The notes beneath the pieces were generated by a model, which did no database searches, had not been told where the DNA came from, and worked only from the letters and a program-made list of their open reading frames with translations. Shown here piece after piece: positions 1 through 10,104 of a DNA stretch of 64,000 bases (the stretch's first letter is position 1; each line of letters starts with the position of its first letter). The DNA lies in the IMG/VR virus record IMGVR_UViG_3300042332_001447, positions 31,774-95,773 of that record. The stretch is one strand, 5' to 3'. This stretch comes from a virus. The position numbers and the translations under genes are program-made.

Positions 1-74
1 GAAAATGTTTCAGCCTTACCGAAATTAAACGGCTGAGCTGTAAGGGATGGTACGAATTCAAAAGGAGGTGTCAT
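1..74 (-). CDS. Partial CDS, 5' end only
   Basis: An open frame starts with ATG at 74 and runs off the left edge (24 codons visible, beginning MTPPFEFVPSL). The ATG follows the stop codon of the next gene upstream by one base (TAA-G-ATG), the tight spacing usual for this operon. It probably encodes another tail-fibre or adhesin-associated protein by position. Too little is visible to name it. Confidence 0.5.
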   Translation of the reverse strand, partial: MTPPFEFVPSLTAQPFNFGKAETF

Positions 75-75
75 C

Positions 76-1386
76 TTAAATTATTTCAGCGTCTGCTATA
101 TAATGATATTGTAAAATTTTACCGTTCGCAATAGGTACCGATGTTGTAATTGTAGAAATTCTCGTTTCTGTGCTCTGTGTACTTGTTACTGTGTAAATAC
201 TACCACCTGTATCTATAAATTTATTAGAAGACGGTGCTGTTCCTGTGGGGTTAAAAACTGTAACTTGCGGAGCTTTAAACTTACGTGTTAAAAAGTTACC
301 ACTAGAGCCGTAAAGCGTATTACTTAAACCTGGTATTGCGTACTGTACAGCTTCAGTGGTTGCAGCTGTACCAGGGGCTTGATCTAAATCGTAGCTTTTT
401 TCGAAATATCTCTGACATAAATCAAGTTCGTAACCTATAGCTCTATACTCAAAAGGTGTTACAGTTACACCTAATTCAAACTGTACCCCAGTTATGTAAA
501 GGGTTTCATCAGCTCCTGCTGATCCTGCTTGTGGAGTATACTGTATAGAAAAACCGATTTCTTTGACATTATTTGCTATACTAACTGTTTGTGTTATTCT
601 TTGCCAGTTAAACGAAACTGGTATTACAGAGCTTGCTTGAGTGTTAATCCCGGTCCATGAATTACCGTGTAAACTCGTTATACCTTGATTTTCACTAACC
701 CCTGTGTATACGTAAGATGTAAGATCTGTACTTGTAAAATCTGTACCTCTTTTAACAAAGAAAGAAAGTGTTGCACTCTTACCACTAAACAGCAAGCAAT
801 CTTTTGCTTCTAGTACATAAATTAATTTCACAGTTTGCGTACTAGTATCTCCAGCTACTCTTTGTATTTTCATACAACTAGTAAAATTATCAGGATCCGA
901 AGGAAACTGCGAGGGAGTAGTTGTATCTTTCGTAACTGTTAAATTTGTTGAACCTGTACCTATCCCGCTACCGCCTCTTGTTACTAAAAAACGATCTGCT
1001 GTAAAATAGTTTGAACTTGTGAATGATGTACCTCTTTGCCATATTTCAAATGCACCGTTAATTACCTTATTTCTATGGCTTAAAGAACCGCCGTCAAATG
1101 CTAATTTACTTGTTGTAACATTGGAGTCTTTTATTTTTGCAGTTTCTACGGCATTATCTCCAAGTTCTATTACAGATACAGATAACGGGTTTAACGATGC
1201 GCTAACAACTCTTGTAGCAGGGTTAAATGTCATCGCTATAGTAGACGTGTTACTTACTCCTATACCGGTGGATGATAATGCACATACAGCATTATCGAGA
1301 TTAGAAAAATTTTGATTAATAATTGCACGGGAATCTCCAATACAATCTGTTCCGTTAATTGATACTGTATAGTTACAAACGCTCAT
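76..1386 (-). CDS. Tail fibre / adhesin protein with C-terminal jelly-roll domain
   Basis: A 436-residue structural protein, probably a distal tail fibre. Residues 1-100 hold a phage-fibre-like N-terminal segment (IGDSRAIINQNFSNLDNAV). A similar phrase (MGDSLDVINANFNHFD) occurs in the 230-aa protein at 23632-24324, so the two may share an attachment module. From about residue 105 a typical phage-fibre carbohydrate-binding-like module begins (NKVINGAFEIWQRGTSF, then YFTADRFLV), which in other phages folds as a CBM-like beta-sandwich. The module boundaries are seen in the sequence; receptor binding is inferred. The start at 1386 has no Shine-Dalgarno sequence, but a TATAAATA box lies just upstream. 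Confidence 0.65.
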   Translation of the reverse strand: MSVCNYTVSINGTDCIGDSRAIINQNFSNLDNAVCALSSTGIGVSNTSTIAMTFNPATRVVSASLNPLSVSVIELGDNAVETAKIKDSNVTTSKLAFDGGSLSHRNKVINGAFEIWQRGTSFTSSNYFTADRFLVTRGGSGIGTGSTNLTVTKDTTTPSQFPSDPDNFTSCMKIQRVAGDTSTQTVKLIYVLEAKDCLLFSGKSATLSFFVKRGTDFTSTDLTSYVYTGVSENQGITSLHGNSWTGINTQASSVIPVSFNWQRITQTVSIANNVKEIGFSIQYTPQAGSAGADETLYITGVQFELGVTVTPFEYRAIGYELDLCQRYFEKSYDLDQAPGTAATTEAVQYAIPGLSNTLYGSSGNFLTRKFKAPQVTVFNPTGTAPSSNKFIDTGGSIYTVTSTQSTETRISTITTSVPIANGKILQYHYIADAEII

Positions 1387-1392
1387 CAGTTA

Positions 1393-1400
1393 TATTTATA
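1393..1400 (-). promoter_or_regulatory. T4-type late promoter box TATAAATA
   Basis: An exact TATAAATA on the minus strand ends 6 bases before the ATG at 1386. In T4 this octamer is the -10 element read by the gp55 sigma factor. Transcription starting 6-7 bases downstream would begin at the start codon. Confidence 0.5.
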
Positions 1401-1425
1401 GGTTATCCTTTGAAATTCATTATTT

Positions 1426-2463
1426 TTACTCCTGTATGATAGGATCTCCACCTTCTTGTACTATAGTGTTTCCTTCTTCATCAAAAATACTGTTACCACC
1501 AATGATAGAAACGCTCGATGCATATATACCTGCTCCTAGGACAGGTGGTGGAGTTGCTGCTTGAGGAGCTGCAGAAAGCACTGGTATAGGTACGCCTTCT
1601 GGAGTAAAGTTAGTGCGTAAGTTTGCAAAATTTAAATTTACTTCCCCTGTAGTTGCAGCTTCATGTATTGAAAAACTCGCTAAAAAGTTCGTTTTAACTT
1701 CTTGAATTTGATTTATTTTAACGTTTTCGTTATTTTGTCTATCTTCAAAACTTAAAAAATACGAAACAATATTGTTTTTTGGAATAAATCCTAACGATTT
1801 TGCCTTTGGAGTGACTTCTATTACATTAAAAATATAATTATTAGGTATAGAATTACAAAGCATAGTACCAACTGCTCTTAATATATCATCATTATTATAT
1901 GCTAAGTATCTTACTCCTGCATTAGTCTGTATACTGAAACTGCAAGTATTACCTTGATACGTACATGTAAACCTTTGTCTATATAGATCTGCACCGCTAA
2001 ACGAATCTTCTGATAAATACACAGTGAACGGGTAATTTGGCTCTATCTGTAAATATTCATTATCTATAAGTACCTCGACTTCGGAAGTACCAGGTACTGG
2101 TCGAACGTGTATAAAAGAGGGGGTGTTGCTAATGGTAACTCTTTTGGTTAAAGGCTCTTTAGCTGCAAAAAAAGACGTGGAATTATTAGGTTGTATTAGT
2201 ATTGTACCTGGTATTGTGTTCAGTTGATTTTGTGTTAAGCCTCTAAACACACTACTTAATTCTGTATGAGATGTTAAAACTAAACAGTTACCTCTATTTT
2301 GTACAGTGTCTTGAAAGTTATTAAATGCCTGTAAACTCTCAATACGTAATCCGCCGACATACATTGTGCTCGTTTTGTTAAGCTCTTCGTCATTCTTATA
2401 CTCGTATCTAAGCTTTACAGGTTGTAAAGAGCTTAATGAAGAAATTGTAAGTTGCGGTATCAT
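1426..2463 (-). CDS. Structural protein of unknown function (tail fibre region)
   Basis: A 345-residue protein that I do not recognise. It has no signal peptide or membrane segment. The middle is beta-rich (for example RVTISNTPSFIHVRPVPG), and the C-terminus after about residue 295 is Pro/Ala/Gly-rich and ends in short acidic repeats (FDEEGNTIVQEGGDPIIQE). It lies between two fibre genes on the same strand with 19-39 base gaps, so it is probably a virion protein of the tail-tip or fibre complex. No Shine-Dalgarno sequence precedes the ATG. Confidence 0.5.
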   Translation of the reverse strand: MIPQLTISSLSSLQPVKLRYEYKNDEELNKTSTMYVGGLRIESLQAFNNFQDTVQNRGNCLVLTSHTELSSVFRGLTQNQLNTIPGTILIQPNNSTSFFAAKEPLTKRVTISNTPSFIHVRPVPGTSEVEVLIDNEYLQIEPNYPFTVYLSEDSFSGADLYRQRFTCTYQGNTCSFSIQTNAGVRYLAYNNDDILRAVGTMLCNSIPNNYIFNVIEVTPKAKSLGFIPKNNIVSYFLSFEDRQNNENVKINQIQEVKTNFLASFSIHEAATTGEVNLNFANLRTNFTPEGVPIPVLSAAPQAATPPPVLGAGIYASSVSIIGGNSIFDEEGNTIVQEGGDPIIQE

Positions 2464-2482
2464 TAGGTGTATGTATACTTAT

Positions 2483-3496
2483 TTACGGAAATACTACAAG
2501 TCTTATACCACAAAATTCTGCGCTGTAGTTACGCGTACTTACTCCGTTATTAGTACTACCTGTAAAGCTTGTAACATTACCCATATCTATAACCCGTATA
2601 GTAGCCGTGTCACCTACAGAAACTAAGCCTGCATGTACTGCAGCTGTGTTAATATCTGAGTCTGCTGTATATGGATTACTACCCCAGACGTTCCCTGTGC
2701 TAGTACCAGTAACAGTAATAATGAAAGGTATAAATCCGCATGCTCTCGTAGATGGGGTAACAGTCGGGGTCGGGGTGGTTGTTGGTGTGCACGTTGGGGT
2801 AGTTGTGATCGTCGGGGTTATCGTCGGGGTTACTGATGGAGTAGGAGTGTTTGTTGGTGTAACAGTATTAGTTACTGAAGGTGTTATAGTTATTGTAGGG
2901 GTGTTTGTAGGGGTCGGTGTTGGTGTGAGATTTCGTGTAAGAGTTGGAGTTGGTGTTACCGTAGGAGTTGGTACTGGGAAATTGTTCTGTACACTAGTTG
3001 TGTAATTGAACATGGTTGTGCTCGAAGGTAGTATGTAAAAATTACTGATAGAATTTGTTTTTATCAAATCATTAAAATCTACAGATAGGGATGTTAAGGA
3101 ATACGTAGCACTAATGCTATTAATACTAAAAGGCATTACTATATTATATGTATCAACAAAACCGGTAACCGAACATAATTGCTGAGTGAATACTGCTGAT
3201 ATTGACGTATTGACTGGGTATTGGGCTAGAGCTACATAATTAACTATCGTAGAACCTGGTGCAAACGTTGCATTTAACGTAATAGTATTAGGCGGTGTTA
3301 CATACAGTGTACATGTCTTGTTGTATTGCGAAAAAAAGAAATTATACGCACCGTACGGGTATGCAGATGTATTGTAAGTGTGCGGAAGTGTAAATAAGCC
3401 TAGATTTATCGTACTACCACCAGTGAGAGGCGAAAAGGTAACATTTGCGGATTTACCAGTGTAATTAAGAGATTTAAATTTTATCACAGTAGACAT
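2483..3496 (-). CDS. Tail adhesin with Pro-Thr stalk and LCCL-like C-terminal domain
   Basis: A 337-residue protein in three parts. Residues 1-170 are a beta-rich head. Residues 174-250 are a stalk made almost wholly of PT, TPT and NTP repeats. Residues 252-337 resemble an LCCL domain: VWGSNPYTADSDI is followed by AAVHAGLV, then TGSTNNGVSTRNY and FCGIRLVVF, matching the family pattern of a G-x-Y-T-x-D-S motif, an AxxHAG motif and a GSxxNGV motif. LCCL modules occur in secreted proteins and may bind surface glycans or lipids. The domain call comes from motif reading, without an alignment. Confidence 0.6.
   Translation of the reverse strand: MSTVIKFKSLNYTGKSANVTFSPLTGGSTINLGLFTLPHTYNTSAYPYGAYNFFFSQYNKTCTLYVTPPNTITLNATFAPGSTIVNYVALAQYPVNTSISAVFTQQLCSVTGFVDTYNIVMPFSINSISATYSLTSLSVDFNDLIKTNSISNFYILPSSTTMFNYTTSVQNNFPVPTPTVTPTPTLTRNLTPTPTPTNTPTITITPSVTNTVTPTNTPTPSVTPTITPTITTTPTCTPTTTPTPTVTPSTRACGFIPFIITVTGTSTGNVWGSNPYTADSDINTAAVHAGLVSVGDTATIRVIDMGNVTSFTGSTNNGVSTRNYSAEFCGIRLVVFP
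2747..2977 (-). repeat. Low-complexity Pro-Thr codon repeat
   Basis: This stretch encodes the PT stalk (residues 174-250 of the LCCL-like adhesin). On the plus strand it reads as reiterated GGAGT, GGGGT and TGTT units. Similar tracts lie in the genes at 3503-5701 and 5989-10098, so these are natural sites for unequal recombination between adhesin genes. Confidence 0.8.
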
Positions 3497-3502
3497 ATAT
3501 TG

Positions 3503-5701
3503 TTATATATTTACACTCCAGCCTCTACTTGCTAGTGTTAGTATATCTGCTGCTGCTGTTGTACTCGCAGTAGATGAACCTGGGTTACCAAACAGGCTTA
3601 GTGTTCCGTTATTTTTGTTAAATACGACAAGTTTTTGTATAATATCTACAATATCAATTGATTGCATCGCGCAACCATGAGCTGCAATACTCGTGAGATT
3701 ACTACAGCCGGTTATATCTAGACTCGTTAAAGAGGTATTAAAATAAGCGGTTATATTTTGTAGTGCTGAGCAGTTAGTTACGTTTAGAGTTGTTAAGTTA
3801 GCTGATACGTAGCACTCGATACTTGTAAGTGAAGGTGAATTGGAGTGATTGACTGTTTGCCAACCGAACGGAGCTGTTCGTGCTTTAATGAGATTGTTCA
3901 TCCCTGCAAAATTACCAGTAGCTAAGTTACCAGGAGAGAGGGGTAGAAAAATTTCAGTAATACCGTTTACATTATTTGTCAGTATTTGAGTGTTTCTATA
4001 CCACACATCAGTGCCTGGTGTTCTTGTAAAGTTACTGTTTAATGTAAGATTTAACGGGGCGTTATCTACGATTACCGTGCCAGCTCGGTTTGACGGAGTC
4101 GGGGTAGGGGTTATAGTTGCAGTCGGGGTTATTGTAGGAGTGATTGTTGGGGTTGGGGTTGGGGTAATTAGTGGGTTTAATTCAAAATCCAGATCGCATA
4201 GAGGTGGCGGAGTCGGTGTACGGGTAGGTGTTGGCGTAGGTGTCGGCGGAATACAAAGAGGTACGTCACAAGATGTGTTAGCTTGAGGTGGTGGATAGCC
4301 GGTACCTGGGTTACCCTGATACACTAACGGTAAGTTATTTACACAGTTACTTAAAGCGTTCGGTGGGGTAATGTGAGTTGATGTTCCGCTATTGCTTATA
4401 CTAGGTATATTAGGATCTTCAGATCTTACAAACCCGACACTATTCTCTACCTGTACAGTGTATACTACGTCATTGTTCTTATTTCTAGCTCCTAATAAAC
4501 GGGAGACAGGCTTTGTAATAACGCTACCTGTATTGACTACATTCACTGTTTTTGGTACTTGAGGATTAATAGGTCCTAATACAGTAGAGCTTGAATTACG
4601 AGAATCTGTATTACAGCTATGAGCTGTAATCGATGGGAAAAACATATGATAGCTATTAGCAGAGCGTATGTAGTTATGAACTACATCATAGTTTCTTGGA
4701 TCATTTACATCATTAGGAAATATATCCGTGTATGCAAAATACTGTGGATCAGGTGCTGCGTGTCTAGATACTGTTAGAAGCGGAGTTTCATCTCCAAGAT
4801 CCCATACTATTTTTTCAAAAGGAAAGCTACCAGGTACACTATATCTTGCAGTAATATGCGCGCTTAAAGGAGCTGTGCCGTGAGTCGGTGATGATAGTAT
4901 ACAAACTTTTGCAGTTGGTAGAATTTCTTTTACCTCTATTAAAAATGTCTGTAAATTAGTCTGCGTTGTAATATCTGATACCTCTTCAAATTTAAAACCT
5001 GTAGGAGTCTCACAATCAACAGCGGGTGGTTCATATTTCCATAATTTGGAAAATTCAGCAGACGGGTAAGTTTTATCCCATTTAACAGGGTTTCTACCGA
5101 CTTCTTTAAGCTCAGTCCAGCTCCAATCTTTACAATGTGTTTGTAAGCACGCAGTTTGGTTGTCCCAAGTTCTTGCTACTCTCCCGTTGAGTATACACGA
5201 AGCATCATCCCATGATACTCTGTTTTTTATATCAACAGCGTTGCACGTGATTTTATCCCAGTACCATAAAATATCAAAACTACCTATACACGGGTTACCT
5301 TCTTCTATAAAATTCTGCTTACGTTTAACTTCGTACTGAGTTAGCTTTACTGTGTAAATTCCTGGCATTACATATATATGGTCGATGTAATGATTCGGGC
5401 AGCTTACTCTTACTATATTAGTATCATCGTTATAGTAGTCTCCAAAATCCCATTCAAAATACGTTGATGTTCCATTTACAGGCGGATTTGCTTGAGATGT
5501 ACTATGAAACTGTACAATCAAGCCAGGGGAATAACCAGAGGTATAACTAGTAGTTAGATAAGCAGGTGTTATAGGAGCTCTATTAACTGAACTCGGTATA
5601 GAAGAAGGAAATGAACAGGATTGAACATTAGGTACACCATGATCCCAAGAGTATGTATTAAATACTGTTGAACTCGATACTATGGTAAACCCTGTTGTCA
5701 T
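3503..5701 (-). CDS. Tail adhesin: PKD-like domains, Pro-Thr stalks, LRR-like C-terminus
   Basis: A 732-residue protein, probably a tail fibre or baseplate spike. A PKD-like domain lies near residues 70-140 (YFEWDFGDYYND, then HIYVMPGIYTVKLTQYEV), and a second lies near 290-350 (IVWDLGDETPLL, then YDVVHNYI). Two short stalks of TPTPT repeats follow. The C-terminal 130 residues carry repeats of about 20 residues (LTTLNVTNCSALQNITAY, then LTSLDITGCSNLTSI) that look like a short BspA-type leucine-rich repeat. PKD and LRR modules are common in surface-binding proteins; the receptor role is inferred. Two TATAAATA boxes lie upstream (5709 and 5741). Confidence 0.65.
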   Translation of the reverse strand: MTTGFTIVSSSTVFNTYSWDHGVPNVQSCSFPSSIPSSVNRAPITPAYLTTSYTSGYSPGLIVQFHSTSQANPPVNGTSTYFEWDFGDYYNDDTNIVRVSCPNHYIDHIYVMPGIYTVKLTQYEVKRKQNFIEEGNPCIGSFDILWYWDKITCNAVDIKNRVSWDDASCILNGRVARTWDNQTACLQTHCKDWSWTELKEVGRNPVKWDKTYPSAEFSKLWKYEPPAVDCETPTGFKFEEVSDITTQTNLQTFLIEVKEILPTAKVCILSSPTHGTAPLSAHITARYSVPGSFPFEKIVWDLGDETPLLTVSRHAAPDPQYFAYTDIFPNDVNDPRNYDVVHNYIRSANSYHMFFPSITAHSCNTDSRNSSSTVLGPINPQVPKTVNVVNTGSVITKPVSRLLGARNKNNDVVYTVQVENSVGFVRSEDPNIPSISNSGTSTHITPPNALSNCVNNLPLVYQGNPGTGYPPPQANTSCDVPLCIPPTPTPTPTRTPTPPPLCDLDFELNPLITPTPTPTITPTITPTATITPTPTPSNRAGTVIVDNAPLNLTLNSNFTRTPGTDVWYRNTQILTNNVNGITEIFLPLSPGNLATGNFAGMNNLIKARTAPFGWQTVNHSNSPSLTSIECYVSANLTTLNVTNCSALQNITAYFNTSLTSLDITGCSNLTSIAAHGCAMQSIDIVDIIQKLVVFNKNNGTLSLFGNPGSSTASTTAAADILTLASRGWSVNI
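4085..4250 (-). repeat. Pro-Thr codon repeats, two blocks
   Basis: Two PT-rich blocks separated by a short linker (CDLDFELNP). They have the same codon pattern as the tracts at 2747-2977 and 9476-9893. Boundaries are approximate. Confidence 0.7.
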
Positions 5702-5708
5702 GTATTAC

Positions 5709-5716
5709 TATTTATA
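5709..5716 (-). promoter_or_regulatory. T4-type late promoter box TATAAATA
   Basis: An exact octamer ends 7 bases before the ATG at 5701 of the PKD/LRR adhesin. A second exact copy lies at 5741-5748, inside the 3' end of the preceding small gene. Either could drive the adhesin and the genes downstream of it. Confidence 0.5.
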
Positions 5717-5743
5717 TAAATCTTATCTTTGAAAGCTATATAT

Positions 5744-5992
5744 TTATAATTCTTTTTTTAAAAGAAAGCTTTGAAATTCTTCTTCAGAGATTTCTTGAGC
5801 ACCAGCTTTAATGAACCCCTCTGCAATCTCAGGCATTGCTGCAATGAGAACGTTACCTTGTTCATCCATTGGGGCATCAGTTACTGGAGCAAACCAAGTC
5901 TCAGCTTCATTGGAAGGATATCCAGAAGCTTTATCCATTGTGTCTCTAATTGTTTCGTATGTTACTGAATTAGTTTTGAAGTATTTGTTCAT
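5744..5992 (-). CDS. Small protein of unknown function (82 aa)
   Basis: An 82-residue, acidic, unrecognised protein ([21 protein letters not shown]-terminus [15 protein letters not shown]). Its start overlaps the stop codon of the 1369-aa adhesin by 4 bases (5989-5992), so translation is probably coupled. By size and position it could be a fibre chaperone or a small virion subunit; the sequence does not settle this. Confidence 0.6.
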   Translation of the reverse strand: MNKYFKTNSVTYETIRDTMDKASGYPSNEAETWFAPVTDAPMDEQGNVLIAAMPEIAEGFIKAGAQEISEEEFQSFLLKKEL

Positions 5993-8900
5993 ATGTTTTG
6001 GTATAGTCTTGTAATTTCAGCTTGTGTTAAATTTCTGTTGTAGTAAAGAATTTTGCTAATACTTCCTGTAAAATAATTTGTAAAATATGTAAAATTTCTA
6101 TATCTGCCAATTTCTGCTGTAGTATAGGTAGTTGTATCAGAGACAGTATAATTAGCATTAGTTACGGTTTGAAACTGTCCATTAACGCATAAAACTCCTG
6201 ATAACGTTCCTGTCGTACTTGGAGCAACGTAACTCACTGCACAAAAGTTCATTCTATTGGCACTTAAGGATGCAGCAGACGTCAAAGTGTATTCATAAGG
6301 ATGAGCACTGTGTGTGTTTGCAGTGTATTGAAGTTTATTGCTTCCTACTTGAATCGTTCCGTTGCCAGTACTAGTTGAGGTACGCTCATTTGAAATGAGA
6401 GCTCGACCATTTCCACTAGTCATGACAACAAACGTGCCGTTTGAACCTCTGCCCATATTCAACGAAAGATTGTTAATAGAGTCAAAAAAACTCGTCGAAC
6501 CGTTAAAGAACAGAGCACCTCCGCTCTTAGTTGGTCTGTTGTTAACGGTTCCTTGAATTGCATGTCTATTGTTTCCAGACTTATCAGCCCAGCGAGCAAC
6601 AGCAGAACCATCAGCAGTCACCAAAGAACCACCAGCAGTTGCATCAAAGAGAGTAGAGCTATCAGAAGCATCAAGCCAGAGTTGGAGACCAGAAATAGTA
6701 AGAGGAACTGGTGTAAGAAAGTTTTCAGCGTTCCGAGTAGGTATAAAAATTGTAGGAGACTTTATTCTATTTAAAGTGTTACCAATTAAATCTGAAGCTG
6801 TACCCGAAGGTGCAATATACTGATTGTCCGTAGATCTGTTTAAGTAATTTTTAAATAAAATAAACGAGGTTAGTACAACATCTTTATTTAAATTCATATT
6901 ACTATATGTTTTCGGGTATCTAGTAGAACTAAACGTACCGTTATCAAAGCTATATGTTACCGGGGTTGTGTTATTCCATTGTATAACCGGTGGAACTCCA
7001 TCGTCATCTCCGAGTTTAAATATATAACGACCACTTTGTAGTTGATCAGTAACATAACTGCCGACCCAATCTGCCCCGTTCTTCATAGCCCATGAGAGAG
7101 TGCTACCTGGAGCTTGTACAAAGCTGCTTCTACCGAAAATAACAGTACCATCGGTACTACTCAAACTCGGAAGAATAGTGCTGCTGTAATCATCATATGA
7201 ATTAACAGCAGATAGTAAATCTAAGCCTAGAAATAAATGCTGACTTTGAGATGTAAGCTGTACATTTGTTGTTATACCAGAAAGAGTGCAAGATGTATTG
7301 TCTTTACATGTTATACCTGGAACACCGAAACGATCAGTTATTAGCGTACCGTTTCTGGCTATTATAGGTGCTGTATCAACGCTCGTGTATATTATATCAT
7401 CACTATTGCCGCTCTGATCATAAAGTTTAGTTACGTAAACTGTATCTGTACCTGCCCAGCTTATTAAGTCACCACTTAAAACGCTTACTGCAGTAAAATT
7501 AACAGGTGTTATAAGGTCTGTATCTTTTACACATTGAACAACATTTGTCGCTGACCATGATAAATTAAAAAGAGCGTAACAACTAACAACACTATCTGGA
7601 AAACGTGAAACAATATACGCTGGTCCACCGACAAGAACACTATCAGTTAAGCTATTTACATTATAATATCTATTTGCTACAGAAACATTAGCTCTAACAA
7701 TCTGTCCGTTTACAGCACTACCTGGTATCCAATTCGTTGTTGGTGTACTCGTTAAATCTAACCATATCGTGAGTGATGAGCTATCTCCCACTTGCCACGT
7801 CGAAGATACGGGGTAGTATGCGTTACTCCAGGCTGGTATTATATTAATAGCGCTATTACATTCAAAGTAAACACTATTAGAAGTTAATAGAAGCGTGCCA
7901 GTTAATACTGGGGCAGTTGGCGTCGAAGATGTCGAAAAAGCTAAGACACTACTAACTGAATTAACTCCAGCAGCTACATATCTAATAGAGCTTCTGTATA
8001 AGCTTTCACTACTTAAAACAAACACATTATTATTAATATCTCCTACTGTTGTCCAAGTTGGGGTAGTAGCTGACAAAGGTGATACTTGCCATACAGAGCC
8101 TACACTATCTGCAAGACTCCATGTAGAACTACCCGTGAGAGTGTAATAACCTTGAGCATCATAAGCTGTTAATACGGTTAGTGCCCTGGGTATAGGTAGA
8201 TCATACGACCTTATGCTGGAGCTGTTAATTATAGTGCTACCAAAGGGGTTACTTGCAGACACACTGTAGCGTAAAAAGGATGAAAGATCAGATGTTGTTG
8301 TGGTATACGTGAGTCCAGATGCACCTGGTATAGTGCTCCATAGAGTAGGTAACGCTACACTGGCTTTTTGCCAATTTGCACTGAGTGTATCAACATTTAA
8401 CCACGTACCAGTTAATGCAGTTACAGTATCTAGATTTTGTAAATCTGTTGTTGCGGTTATACTTTGTAAGGCAATAGGTGTTTGCTGTATCGTTCTATTC
8501 CACTTACTTTGTAGTATTTTACAGATAGTTATAATTTCTTTATTTGTTAATAAAGAACTTGTAGAAAAATACTCACATATATCACTATCACTAAAGTATT
8601 CAGTGTTATTGAAGGATAGTTTTCCGAATGTATTATAACCTGTTATTGAAGTAAACAAAACAGGTTCGCCGTTTATATTACTGGTTTCAGAAAAAACGCT
8701 GTTGTTAAAAGTAGCAGGGCTACCATCTTGAAATAATATTGCAACTGTATTAATACTGCTATTGTTAAATATATCACTCTCTGTAAGAGTGTTTTGAGTT
8801 TTAATTTTTAACCTACTATCATCTGCATGCCATACCGAAAAAACGGAGTTGTTTTGAGCGTTAGCAAAACCTATATAATTGTTATTTCTTCTATAAACAG

Positions 8901-10098
8901 CAAAGTGTGTACCTTTAGAGTTACCAATTTCATTTTGTAAACTTAAAAATCGATTTGTACCACTAAAACTCAAAGCGTAATTATTGTATATATTTTCTCT
9001 AGATAGAGTCGGTCTTGAACTTAACACTGTTTGAGTTAATGTAAAGTTACCTGTTACTCTATCATTCCATCTTGCTATTCTTTCTCCTATATTATTAGGG
9101 GTAGTTGTACCCTCTATATCTGTAAAATACGTGCTACTATCTTCAGTGCTATACCATGTAGTAAGCTGTGGTATATCTATTGTATTGTTAACGCTTATAT
9201 TCAGTGTATTTGAGTCTACAGTAACCGTGTTCATCATGTTTACACCGGTTACTGTGAATATGAAATTGCAGTTATTAAAATCACTAACATCTACGTTTAA
9301 TACTTGAGATGATAATAATGTCCAGCCGTTTGTATTTGTGCCGCTTACTTTCCAATTATATGTTAGCGCAGGTTCAGGTACACCGCTCCATACCCCGAGA
9401 GTTGACGAGAGATTAAAAACAGAAGTTCTTGTTATAGACGGCGCTGTTACATTAATAACAGAGGCTACATAGGTAGTTGTTGGAGTGGGGGTGTTTGTAG
9501 GTGTAACTGACGTAGTAGGTGTAGGTGTCGGGGGTTCAGGAGTACCTGAGGGTGTCGGAGAGTTAGTGGGAGTGCTCGTGGGAGTTACTGAAGGAGACTG
9601 CGTAATAGTAGGAGTTACCGAAGGTGTTATTGTAAGGGTAACTGAAGGGGTTGGAGTAGAAGTACTAGTAGGTCTCGGTGTTATGGTAGGAGTTACTGTA
9701 GGAGTCGGGGTCTCTGTAGGAGTTGGAGTCGGGGTAGGCGTTGAAGTTTCTGTCGGAGTAACAGTGGGTGTCACAGAGCTCGTTGGTGTTTGAGTGGGAG
9801 TTTCTGTCGGGGTAGGAGTTGGAGTCGGGGTCTCGGGTGTACCAGATGGTGTTAGCGAAGGAGTCGGAGTCTGGGTTGTAGTCGGGGTAGGTGTTACAGG
9901 GTTTACAATTAATTTAACAACCTGCTGTACTGTTACTCCGTTATCTGTAAACAATATAGGTATTTCATATTCTCCAGGTTCTGTCGGAGCTGTACCAGAT
10001 AGAAGGCTAACGTATGCTCCAGGAACGAGCGTGTTAGATTTTTCAATACTAACCCATTCAGGAGAATTAGGATCTAAATTAAAAGGAGTTTGAGACAT
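5989..10098 (-). CDS. Giant tail adhesin with Ig-like, Pro-Thr and LamG-like modules
   Basis: A 1369-residue virion protein. Residues 1-65 look like a short putative-Ig repeat. Residues about 68-208 are a long PT-rich stalk. After this come at least three concanavalin/LamG-like or AbfB-like modules: one with [14 protein letters not shown] and [15 protein letters not shown], one with [14 protein letters not shown] (like the arabinofuranosidase-B sandwich), and a C-terminal one with [14 protein letters not shown] and [16 protein letters not shown], ending in a typical [15 protein letters not shown] tail. Ig-like linkers with repeated [18 protein letters not shown] phrases separate them. Glycan binding is inferred from the fold families. 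No Shine-Dalgarno sequence is seen at the start. Confidence 0.7.
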   Translation of the reverse strand: MSQTPFNLDPNSPEWVSIEKSNTLVPGAYVSLLSGTAPTEPGEYEIPILFTDNGVTVQQVVKLIVNPVTPTPTTTQTPTPSLTPSGTPETPTPTPTPTETPTQTPTSSVTPTVTPTETSTPTPTPTPTETPTPTVTPTITPRPTSTSTPTPSVTLTITPSVTPTITQSPSVTPTSTPTNSPTPSGTPEPPTPTPTTSVTPTNTPTPTTTYVASVINVTAPSITRTSVFNLSSTLGVWSGVPEPALTYNWKVSGTNTNGWTLLSSQVLNVDVSDFNNCNFIFTVTGVNMMNTVTVDSNTLNISVNNTIDIPQLTTWYSTEDSSTYFTDIEGTTTPNNIGERIARWNDRVTGNFTLTQTVLSSRPTLSRENIYNNYALSFSGTNRFLSLQNEIGNSKGTHFAVYRRNNNYIGFANAQNNSVFSVWHADDSRLKIKTQNTLTESDIFNNSSINTVAILFQDGSPATFNNSVFSETSNINGEPVLFTSITGYNTFGKLSFNNTEYFSDSDICEYFSTSSLLTNKEIITICKILQSKWNRTIQQTPIALQSITATTDLQNLDTVTALTGTWLNVDTLSANWQKASVALPTLWSTIPGASGLTYTTTTSDLSSFLRYSVSASNPFGSTIINSSSIRSYDLPIPRALTVLTAYDAQGYYTLTGSSTWSLADSVGSVWQVSPLSATTPTWTTVGDINNNVFVLSSESLYRSSIRYVAAGVNSVSSVLAFSTSSTPTAPVLTGTLLLTSNSVYFECNSAINIIPAWSNAYYPVSSTWQVGDSSSLTIWLDLTSTPTTNWIPGSAVNGQIVRANVSVANRYYNVNSLTDSVLVGGPAYIVSRFPDSVVSCYALFNLSWSATNVVQCVKDTDLITPVNFTAVSVLSGDLISWAGTDTVYVTKLYDQSGNSDDIIYTSVDTAPIIARNGTLITDRFGVPGITCKDNTSCTLSGITTNVQLTSQSQHLFLGLDLLSAVNSYDDYSSTILPSLSSTDGTVIFGRSSFVQAPGSTLSWAMKNGADWVGSYVTDQLQSGRYIFKLGDDDGVPPVIQWNNTTPVTYSFDNGTFSSTRYPKTYSNMNLNKDVVLTSFILFKNYLNRSTDNQYIAPSGTASDLIGNTLNRIKSPTIFIPTRNAENFLTPVPLTISGLQLWLDASDSSTLFDATAGGSLVTADGSAVARWADKSGNNRHAIQGTVNNRPTKSGGALFFNGSTSFFDSINNLSLNMGRGSNGTFVVMTSGNGRALISNERTSTSTGNGTIQVGSNKLQYTANTHSAHPYEYTLTSAASLSANRMNFCAVSYVAPSTTGTLSGVLCVNGQFQTVTNANYTVSDTTTYTTAEIGRYRNFTYFTNYFTGSISKILYYNRNLTQAEITRLYQNI
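9476..9893 (-). repeat. Long Pro-Thr codon repeat (about 140 codons)
   Basis: The largest PT tract of the window, inside the 1369-aa adhesin. On the plus strand it reads as GGAGTxGGGGT units and opens long antisense frames of Val-Gly repeats that are artefacts. Length variation between related phages is likely here. Confidence 0.8.
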
Positions 10099-10104
10099 AC
10101 TAGA

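Noticed and set aside
9476-9893. Possible CRISPR-like or tandem repeat array
   Set aside because: Units are 5-6 bases without unique spacers and are fully explained by Pro-Thr codons.
9485-10093. Plus-strand open frames rich in Val-Gly-Val repeats opposite the PT tract
   Set aside because: They are the reverse of Pro-Thr codons of the minus-strand adhesin. The same holds for the frames at 2607-3005 and 3990-4286.
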